Shown here piece by piece: positions 16,384-23,278 of a stretch of DNA of 64,000 bases. Within the stretch, counting starts at the first letter, position 1; each line of letters opens with the position of its first letter. The DNA lies in assembly GCA_009392275.1 (NCBI GenBank), contig VFGV01000011.1, forward strand, positions 1 through 64,000, read 5' to 3'. The translations under genes were made by a program, and so were the position numbers. Origin of the DNA: SAR202 cluster bacterium. Its GTDB lineage: Bacteria; Chloroflexota; Dehalococcoidia; Lucifugimonadales; UBA2962. The notes under the pieces are model-generated. The model saw only the letters and a program-made list of their open reading frames with translations, did no database searches and was not told where the DNA came from.

Positions 16384-16591
16384 CTTTGTTGAGTGAAGTG
16401 AGTTATTATGCCGAACATTAGCTTTAATGTGTGTAAAATCCCATTATATCGTAAATCTCAACAATAAATTGGACATTTCATAGACAGTAGATGGTTAAAG
16501 CGACGTATTGACCTTCGGTGCTATAGTGTTATCGGATCGTTTAAGATGCTTGGCCATATAAAATATAATTTTAATAAATGGAGCGTGATCG

Positions 16592-18199
16592 ATGATGAAA
16601 TCAGTCTCTTATGACCAACTAAACCCCGTTTCATTTTTAGATAGAAGCTCTTCTGTTTACCCTGACAAAGAAGCTGTCATATATAAGCAAAACCGATATA
16701 CATACTCTGAATTCGGGGATCGGGTCAATCAATTAGCAAATGCCTTAAGTGGAAGTGGTGTGAGGGCTGGAGATAAAGTGGGTTTTCTTTGTCCAAATAT
16801 TCCTGCAATGCTTGAAGGACATTATGGCCCAATGAAGTTAGGGGCCATATTAGTTGCTATAAATATAAGGCTTTCATCTCGCGAAATCTTATATATTTTG
16901 AATCATTCTAAGGTTAAAGTGCTTGTTCTGGATGCGGAATTTGCTAAGAAGATTTTAGATATAGTAAATCAACTAGAGACAGTTACTGAATTCGTTCAGG
17001 TTACGGATGATTATCCAATAGATTTAGAATTGTCCAGCATAGATTATGAAAGATACATATCTAAAGAATCAGCTAGTTGTACCAATGTAGACTTGGACAC
17101 AGAGCTTGCTACTATAGCGATTAATTACACTTCTGGTACTACCGGATTGCCGAAAGGTGTTGAATATCATGCTAGGGGTGCATATTTAGCAGCAATGGGA
17201 GAGGCGTTAGAATGTAGTATGAATTGGAAGACAAGGTATTTATGGACCTTGCCTATGTTCCATTGTAATGGATGGTGTTTTACATGGGGGGTTACTGCTG
17301 TTGGCGGAACACATATATGTTTGCGAAAAGCCGAACCAAAAACAATATTCGATTTAATTTCTAAAGAAGCTATTACACATATGTGTGGAGCGCCTACCAT
17401 TCTAACCAGTATGTATTCTTCAAAAGAATCAAAGAAAGCTAATATTCAAAACTTAAACATAATGACTGCAGGTGCTCCTCCTGCACCACAAGTTATAAGA
17501 AGTATTGAAGGAATGGGTGCAATTTTGTATCACACTTATGGATTAACTGAAACATATGGACCTCATACTATCTGCGCAATTCAAGATTCTTGGTCGAACC
17601 TGTCTGATTCTGAGCAAAGTAAACTGAAATCAAGACAAGGGGTACCTTATATTGTCGCTCAAACAGGACTTAAAGTTGTTGATAAAAAAATGCGTGAAGT
17701 TCCCCGTGATGGGCATACAGTTGGGGAAGTAGTAATGAGGGGAAACAATGTTATGAGCGGCTACCACGAAAACACAGAAGCCACGCAAAAAGCATTCAAG
17801 GGAGATTGGTTTCATTCAGGAGACCTCGCGGTTTGGCATGCCGATGGATATATTGAATTACAAGATAGAGCCAAAGATGTAATTATTTCGGGAGGCGAAA
17901 ATATATCCAGCCAACAAGTTGAGAAAGTGATCATGGAACACCCAAGCGTTTTAGAAGTATCTGTTATAGGCGTGCCAGATGAAAAATGGGGTGAAGTTCC
18001 AAAGGCGTTTGTAGTTACAAAAGAAGAAAAAAATATAGAAAGTCAGGAGATAATTCAGTTTTGCAGGGAACGACTTGCTCATTTTAAAGCTCCAAAGTAT
18101 GTGGATTTTGGCCCGTTGCCAAAAACTGCCACAGGGAAAATACAAAAGTATGTTTTGCGTGAAGCAGAATGGAAAAATAAAAAGAAACGAATCAATTAA
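16592..18199 (+). CDS. Acyl-CoA synthetase (AMP-forming)
   Basis: This ANL-superfamily ligase activates a carboxylic acid to its CoA thioester through an acyl-AMP. The 535 residues contain P-loop YTSGTTGLPKG near 195, YHTYGLTET near 310, WFHSGDLAVWHADGY, the hinge region DRAKDVIISGGENIS and the C-terminal catalytic lysine in PKTATGKIQK. It resembles the medium/long-chain FadD-like/DMSP-ligase group; the substrate is not decidable. Start ATG 16592 has GGAG upstream; ATG 16595 is equally placed. It is followed after 8 nt by an ECHDC3-like gene, forming a two-gene operon. Confidence 0.93.
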   Translation: MMKSVSYDQLNPVSFLDRSSSVYPDKEAVIYKQNRYTYSEFGDRVNQLANALSGSGVRAGDKVGFLCPNIPAMLEGHYGPMKLGAILVAINIRLSSREILYILNHSKVKVLVLDAEFAKKILDIVNQLETVTEFVQVTDDYPIDLELSSIDYERYISKESASCTNVDLDTELATIAINYTSGTTGLPKGVEYHARGAYLAAMGEALECSMNWKTRYLWTLPMFHCNGWCFTWGVTAVGGTHICLRKAEPKTIFDLISKEAITHMCGAPTILTSMYSSKESKKANIQNLNIMTAGAPPAPQVIRSIEGMGAILYHTYGLTETYGPHTICAIQDSWSNLSDSEQSKLKSRQGVPYIVAQTGLKVVDKKMREVPRDGHTVGEVVMRGNNVMSGYHENTEATQKAFKGDWFHSGDLAVWHADGYIELQDRAKDVIISGGENISSQQVEKVIMEHPSVLEVSVIGVPDEKWGEVPKAFVVTKEEKNIESQEIIQFCRERLAHFKAPKYVDFGPLPKTATGKIQKYVLREAEWKNKKKRIN

Positions 18200-18207
18200 T
18201 AAAAACA

Positions 18208-18993
18208 ATGGTTAAGTCAATATTAACAAAAGGGATTTTGTCTGAACGTGATACACCCGTATTAGTGCTTAGTCTGACCCACTCGGAAAAAAGAAATACA
18301 CTATCTTTAGAAAAACTAATAGCTTTGAGTGCTGAAATAGCGAATTTCGCAAGTGATCCTGAGTTAAGGGTCTTAGTAATTAGAGCTGATGGACCAGTTT
18401 TCAGTGCTGGCCACGATCTTTTTGAAATTAGTAACGGGACTCGTGAAGATCACTTAAAACTATTTGAGCAATGCGCCGAGACTATGGAGCAAATTCGTAA
18501 GACCCCGAAGCCTGTAATTGCCTCTGTGAATGGATTAGCAACTGCGGCTGGTTGTCAATTAGTTGCGACCTGTGACATAGCTATTGCTTCTTCTGACTCC
18601 CAGTTCGCTACCCCTGGGGTAAATATAGGCTTATTTTGTACAATGCCAGGTGTGGCGTTATCGAGAGCAATACCTAAGAAAAAAGCGTTGGACATGATGT
18701 TAACGGGACATCCTATAGATGCTGAAGAGGCTCAATCCCTCGGATTAATTAGCAGGGTAGTTCAAAAAGACAGGTTAAAAGACGAGACATATGCTTTGGC
18801 ACACGAAATTGCGAATCTTAGCCCATCAGTAATTTCTATGGGTAAACAAGCTTTTTATCAACAGATCGAATTAAATATTGAGACTGCCTACGAATTTGCA
18901 AAACATGAGATGGTAAACAACCTTGAACATCCGGATGCAAAGGAAGGCATATCCGCATTTCTAACGAAACGTCAGCCTAATTGGATCCGATGA
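18208..18993 (+). CDS. Crotonase-fold protein, ECHDC3-like
   Basis: The protein has the enoyl-CoA hydratase fold: oxyanion-hole segments VFSAGHDLFE and ATAAGCQLVATCD, then FATPGVNIGLF and SAFLTKRQPNW. Both glutamates used by classical enoyl-CoA hydratase are missing: the GGCE position reads AGCQ and the PE position reads PG. The pattern closely follows animal ECHDC3. Normal hydratase chemistry is therefore unlikely; another CoA-thioester reaction, or a binding role, should be considered. It lies directly after the acyl-CoA synthetase, which implies a CoA-ester substrate. Confidence 0.85.
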   Translation: MVKSILTKGILSERDTPVLVLSLTHSEKRNTLSLEKLIALSAEIANFASDPELRVLVIRADGPVFSAGHDLFEISNGTREDHLKLFEQCAETMEQIRKTPKPVIASVNGLATAAGCQLVATCDIAIASSDSQFATPGVNIGLFCTMPGVALSRAIPKKKALDMMLTGHPIDAEEAQSLGLISRVVQKDRLKDETYALAHEIANLSPSVISMGKQAFYQQIELNIETAYEFAKHEMVNNLEHPDAKEGISAFLTKRQPNWIR

Positions 18994-19015
18994 TTAAACA
19001 ATCTTAAAAACGGAA

Positions 19016-19453
19016 TTATCTGAACAGGTCTTTTATACGATCAAAGATAGATTTACCTCCGGCGACTCCCAGTAAATCCTTATTCCAAGATCTTTCAGCA
19101 GATTTGGATCTTTTCAAATCTCCAACTCGTTTTTTCATTAGGTTTAATATTTCTTTATCTTCTCCGCCATCAAGCCAGAATCCATGTTGGTCAGTACAAT
19201 AGTCAACAGGAAGATTGTATGCCCGGTAGTTAAATGTTGCCATTTTGCTATTACATTTTACGCAGCTTATATCGCTTTCTCGAATGGCATACATTCTTGT
19301 GCCCTTTTTTAGTTCTGCAACAAAAACGGTGTCTTCTAGCATGTCTAATTCATGCTGATCGAGCCATTTGCCATCGCATGAAGGGCATTGGTCGATTTCA
19401 ATTCCCCGCTCCATTTTCGTTTCAAGAGTAGTTTTATCTCTGGGACAATTCAT
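19016..19453 (-). CDS. Zinc-ribbon protein (TFIIB-like zinc finger)
   Basis: The protein carries two zinc-ribbon units. The first is MNCPRD plus QCPSCDGKWLD, the second SCVKCNSK plus VDYCTDQHGFWLDGGE; the xCPxCxGxWLD form is typical of the zf-TFIIB family. A basic C-terminal helix follows. The track starts at 19495, but ATG 19453 is preceded by AGGAGAGGT and begins exactly at the first zinc knuckle, so it is preferred. It is the last gene of an operon with SirB1-like and epimerase-like genes. Function unknown. Confidence 0.82.
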   Translation of the reverse strand: MNCPRDKTTLETKMERGIEIDQCPSCDGKWLDQHELDMLEDTVFVAELKKGTRMYAIRESDISCVKCNSKMATFNYRAYNLPVDYCTDQHGFWLDGGEDKEILNLMKKRVGDLKRSKSAERSWNKDLLGVAGGKSIFDRIKDLFR

Positions 19454-19484
19454 TCTTACCTCTCCTCTGGATTTTTGAGATTTT

Positions 19485-20312
19485 TTAAGCTCCAAGCTCT
19501 TTGATTATTTTGTTTACCATCTCATCTTTATTTGATGCATCACAAGATTCCGAGAAGAATTTTAAATCAGCTAACGCTTGGGCTCGATTCCCAATCTGGT
19601 AATGTAACAAGCCGCGATCTCGACGTTCTTGAATAGCTGAGGGATTTATCGCAACTAACATGTTCAACACTTTAACAGTTTGTGCTAGATCATTGAGTTT
19701 AAGATGGGCTGCCTTTAAGTTGCGTAACATTCTAATTATAAATTCTCTATTTGTAATTGGATCCAAAAATTGATTTTCCCAATTCTGCCTGCCGACACTT
19801 ATACGTTTAAATAAAGCAATAGCTTCTTGTTTCGAAATTATTGAGCCGTTATGAAATGGGTCAATAAAATGATCATCTATTCCAAGGTGGCCGACCAAAA
19901 AATGCCCAGGCATACCTATGCCAACTAATGGTATGCCAGCCCTTTTGCCAACTTCGATGTATATCAATGCCAGAGTGATCGGAATACCTGTACGACGGTC
20001 TATAACATCATTTATATAACTGTTTTTTGGGTCATAGTAATTTTCGTGGTTGCCTTTATAATTTAAATCGTCATACAGCCATCCACTTAATAAATTCATG
20101 GCGTGTAATGGCGAGTCATCTTTACTTTGATGTAGCCTGTTCAATAGAACAGAAGACATTGAGTCTAAGGCGTCTAATTCTGATTCTCCTTCAAGTTCTG
20201 GATAATTGGATTGGGCTATTAAAATGGATGCCACTGCAAGATCAATTTGGTCATCCGCTAAATGACCTAAGCGTTCAAAGTCTGAAGTCCACTCTGGCTC
20301 TATTGTAACCAT
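19485..20312 (-). CDS. SirB1-family transglutaminase-like/TPR protein
   Basis: The 275-residue protein matches the SirB1 family: an N-terminal helical part, then the transglutaminase-like core YYDPKNSYINDVIDRRTGIPITLALIYIEV...GMPGHFLV, and a C-terminal tetratricopeptide-like pair (KAAHLKLNDLAQTVKVLNML, RDRGLLHYQIGNRAQALADL). The usual transglutaminase Cys is replaced in this family, and the biochemical role is not established. It is 8 nt downstream of the epimerase-like gene and 31 nt upstream of the zinc-ribbon start. Confidence 0.85.
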   Translation of the reverse strand: MVTIEPEWTSDFERLGHLADDQIDLAVASILIAQSNYPELEGESELDALDSMSSVLLNRLHQSKDDSPLHAMNLLSGWLYDDLNYKGNHENYYDPKNSYINDVIDRRTGIPITLALIYIEVGKRAGIPLVGIGMPGHFLVGHLGIDDHFIDPFHNGSIISKQEAIALFKRISVGRQNWENQFLDPITNREFIIRMLRNLKAAHLKLNDLAQTVKVLNMLVAINPSAIQERRDRGLLHYQIGNRAQALADLKFFSESCDASNKDEMVNKIIKELGA

Positions 20313-20320
20313 TTCACTAT

Positions 20321-21148
20321 TTATTCCTCATTTTGAATACAGTCCAGAAACCCCTCTCTGAACGTGGGAAACACATATTCATTATTGAGAAGAGTCTTTG
20401 CATATTTACTGGTTATTTTTCGCCCTAATACAGTATCTGTTTTCATATTGATGGGTAAAGTGACTCCAGTCAATTTTTCTATGTAGGCAAATGTTCCCTG
20501 GTTGGTTGATGGCATTATATCCACACCATTTACAATGCTTGTATTCACTCCAGGCTTGGGTGTCCCGAACGATAAGATGATTCTACAAAGATCTTGTACA
20601 TGAATTCTCGATACCATTTTATTATTACCATTAAAGCGACTAAAATCGCCTTGCATAAACCTGCTTATTAATGAGCGCCCGGGTCCATATATTCCGCCAG
20701 CTCGTATTATTCGACTATTGTCATATCGTTTCAGTATTTTATCCTCTAATTTAAGTCTTGAAGCCCCTCTTTTCGTGTCAGGGTCAGCGACACTGTCCTC
20801 ATCAAAATAGGGGACATCTATTTCCGATGCGGAAGTAAACTTCGAAGGATAGACGGAAGTTGATGATATGTGGATGTATATGACATCTGTCTGTGATGAC
20901 ATCAATCTATCTACTATCTTTCCATATGGCAGTGATAATTGGCCTGCCTCATCAATCGAGGGAGGTATAGTATCAAGAATCAAATCTGGTTTATCTATTT
21001 CATTTACAAATGCTGAATTAGCCACTGCAAATCCTAGTTTTTTAACTATTGAAGGGCGGCGAGTTAAGAATTTGATTGTATTAAGATCGCCAAATTTAGA
21101 TGCTAGGAAGGTGCCGGTAAAGCTAGCTCCAAGACAAAGTATTTTCAC
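20321..21148 (-). CDS. NAD(P)-binding epimerase/dehydratase-family protein (YeeZ-like)
   Basis: This extended or atypical SDR of 275 residues has an N-terminal nucleotide loop MKILCLGASFTGTFLA (GxSFxG form), YIHISSTSVYPS in mid-protein and RAGGIYGPGRSLISRF. The form matches YeeZ-like NAD-dependent epimerase/dehydratases acting on nucleotide-bound or other sugars. The catalytic Y-x3-K motif is not evident, so activity is uncertain. It heads a three-gene leftward operon and is divergent from kbl. Confidence 0.75.
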   Translation of the reverse strand: MKILCLGASFTGTFLASKFGDLNTIKFLTRRPSIVKKLGFAVANSAFVNEIDKPDLILDTIPPSIDEAGQLSLPYGKIVDRLMSSQTDVIYIHISSTSVYPSKFTSASEIDVPYFDEDSVADPDTKRGASRLKLEDKILKRYDNSRIIRAGGIYGPGRSLISRFMQGDFSRFNGNNKMVSRIHVQDLCRIILSFGTPKPGVNTSIVNGVDIMPSTNQGTFAYIEKLTGVTLPINMKTDTVLGRKITSKYAKTLLNNEYVFPTFREGFLDCIQNEE

Positions 21149-21237
21149 AATTGATTTATCCTTAAAGAAATAATAATTTAATTAATGGAAAACATGTAAA
21201 ATTTTACTATGTACATTTAACAGAAGAAACTTTTTAA

Positions 21238-21267
21238 GTTGACATGATATCAACACAAAGTTAATCT
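21238..21267 (+). promoter_or_regulatory. Promoter for kbl with a dyad over the -35 box
   Basis: A consensus -35 TTGACA (21239-21244) is followed by a 17-bp spacer and a weaker -10 TAATCT (21262-21267), 37 nt before the kbl ATG. The -35 lies inside an interrupted palindrome, GTTGACATGATATCAAC (21238-21254), which could be a repressor site. Confidence 0.55.
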
Positions 21268-21303
21268 GCTTGCCGTCAACAGTTCATGGAGGAACCAATA
21301 TTT

Positions 21304-22494
21304 ATGACAGCTTATGATCGCTATAAATCACAACTAACGCAAGAATTGGAACAGATTAAAAAGTCAGGCTTATATAAAAGCGAAAAGGCTATTATAAGCT
21401 CCCAGAGTTCAGACATATCCACGCATACAGGCGATATGGTTAACTTTTGTGCTAACAATTATTTAGGTTTAGCCAATTCTCAGGAACTAATTGAAAGTGC
21501 CACAAATGCAGTGAACACCCATGGTTTCGGTGTGGCCTCTGTACGGTTTATATGCGGTACTCAGGATATACATTTGGAGCTTGAAAATAAAATCAGTGAA
21601 TTTATGGATACAGAGGCCACAATACTGTACACCTCTTGCTTTGACGCAAATACTGGCTTATTTGAAACGCTATTAGGGCCAGATGATGCAATAATATCGG
21701 ACGAGTTAAATCATGCATCAATAATTGACGGCATTAGATTATGCAAAGCTACCAGGAAGGTATATAAACATGCAGATTTAGAAGAACTGGAATCTAGATT
21801 GAAAGAAACAGCGGATTGTAGGTTCAAGATGATTGCAACGGATGGAGTTTTTTCGATGCAGGGTGATATAGCGCCGTTAAAGGGCATATGTGATTTAGCT
21901 GAAAAATATGATGCATTAGTTATGGTCGATGATTCACATGCCACAGGGTTTTTTGGCCCTAACGGACGTGGCACTGCAGATGAACTAGATGTTCAAGATA
22001 GAATTGATATAACTACCAGCACCTTAGGTAAAGCTTTAGGTGGCGCATCTGGGGGATTTACTACGGGGAGAAAAGAAATCATAGAATTTCTGAGACAAAG
22101 ATCTAGGCCTTATCTTTTTTCAAATTCGTTAGCTCCTGCGGTAGTTATGGGATCAATGAAAGCATTTGATTTAATTGACCAAAAACCTCAGTTAAGAGAA
22201 AAATTAAAAGAAAACACTGCATATTTTAGAAGCGAAATGACAAATTTGGGATTTGACATCATTCCTGGAACTCATCCTATAGTTCCCGTTATGATTGGCG
22301 ACGAAATTAAGAATGTTGAATTAGCGAAAGCTGTTAATGAACAGGGAATATTTTGTGTAGGCTTTTCATTTCCTGTTGTTCCAAAGGGACAAGCCAGAAT
22401 ACGGCTACAAATGTCAGCTGCACACGACAGAACACAATTAGATAAGGCAATTGAAGCATTTCAAAAGGCAGGCAAAGACCTTAAGGTAATTTAG
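21304..22494 (+). CDS. kbl: Glycine C-acetyltransferase (2-amino-3-ketobutyrate CoA ligase)
   Basis: This PLP enzyme of the alpha-oxoamine synthase family cleaves 2-amino-3-oxobutyrate with CoA to glycine and acetyl-CoA. Visible are NFCANNYLGLA, the substrate segment FGVASVRFICGTQ, the cofactor Asp in MVDDSHATGFFG and the Schiff-base lysine in TLGKALGGASGG (Lys243). These match Kbl rather than BioF or serine palmitoyltransferase. The track starts at ATG 21286, but that codon overlaps GGAGG, which more likely serves ATG 21304. Its partner threonine 3-dehydrogenase is encoded 30 kb away (52840-53916). Confidence 0.93.
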   Translation: MTAYDRYKSQLTQELEQIKKSGLYKSEKAIISSQSSDISTHTGDMVNFCANNYLGLANSQELIESATNAVNTHGFGVASVRFICGTQDIHLELENKISEFMDTEATILYTSCFDANTGLFETLLGPDDAIISDELNHASIIDGIRLCKATRKVYKHADLEELESRLKETADCRFKMIATDGVFSMQGDIAPLKGICDLAEKYDALVMVDDSHATGFFGPNGRGTADELDVQDRIDITTSTLGKALGGASGGFTTGRKEIIEFLRQRSRPYLFSNSLAPAVVMGSMKAFDLIDQKPQLREKLKENTAYFRSEMTNLGFDIIPGTHPIVPVMIGDEIKNVELAKAVNEQGIFCVGFSFPVVPKGQARIRLQMSAAHDRTQLDKAIEAFQKAGKDLKVI

Positions 22495-22513
22495 TAGATT
22501 AGGATTAATAAAA

Positions 22514-23278
22514 ATGGAAAATTATAAAGACGAATTCGCTAATAAAGTCGCAATTGTGACTGGTGCTGGCCAGGGAATGGGGAAAGCGGTGGCCGAGAGA
22601 CTTGCTCAGGGAGGGTCTAAAATCGTAGTTTTTGACATAAATTCAGACCAAGCTGAAGCTGCTGTAAGTGCTTTGCATGCATATAGCAGCGAAACGTTGG
22701 TAGTCACTGGGGATGTAACACAAAAGCCCGATGTTGAAAAAGCTGTCAAAGATACTGTCGATCAGTTTGGTCAAGTTGATATTCTTGTTAATAATGCTGG
22801 GGTGCTGAGGCCAACAGCTGTCATTGATATTGATGAAAAGGAATGGGATTGGGTAGTTGCGGTTAATTTAAAAGGCACCTTTTTATTTTCACAGGCTGTA
22901 TTAAAAATAATGCGAAAAAATAATTGGGGCAGGATAGTCAACTTTTCATCTACGGCAGGTAAAAATATATCAACTGTTGGTGGTGCTCACTATACATCTG
23001 CCAAGGCAGCAATATTGGGATTTACTAGACATCTAGCTAAAGAGGAAGCTGGGTATGGGATTACGGTTAATTCTGTGTGCCCTGGTCTAATTGATACAGA
23101 GATGGTTAGAAATACAATTGACCCTGTGAAAACTCAAAGATATGCGGACTCCTTTCCAATAAGTCGTTTAGGAGAACCGGAAGAAGTCGCCGAGCTAGTT
23201 GCTTTTCTTTGTTCTAATCGAGCTGCTTACATTACTGGCGCTTCGTTGGATATTAACGGTGGAGATTTAATGATCTGA
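22514..23278 (+). CDS. Short-chain dehydrogenase/reductase
   Basis: This classical SDR of 254 residues has TGAGQGMGKA, the acidic IVVFDIN after beta-2 (NAD preference), NNAG, RIVNFSSTAG and YTSAK. It ends LDINGGDLMI. It follows kbl by 19 nt, so it may act on a related amino-alcohol or hydroxy-acid, although a true threonine dehydrogenase is encoded elsewhere in the window. Its stop overlaps the start of the 935-residue gene (TGATG), which suggests co-translation. Confidence 0.85.
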   Translation: MENYKDEFANKVAIVTGAGQGMGKAVAERLAQGGSKIVVFDINSDQAEAAVSALHAYSSETLVVTGDVTQKPDVEKAVKDTVDQFGQVDILVNNAGVLRPTAVIDIDEKEWDWVVAVNLKGTFLFSQAVLKIMRKNNWGRIVNFSSTAGKNISTVGGAHYTSAKAAILGFTRHLAKEEAGYGITVNSVCPGLIDTEMVRNTIDPVKTQRYADSFPISRLGEPEEVAELVAFLCSNRAAYITGASLDINGGDLMI

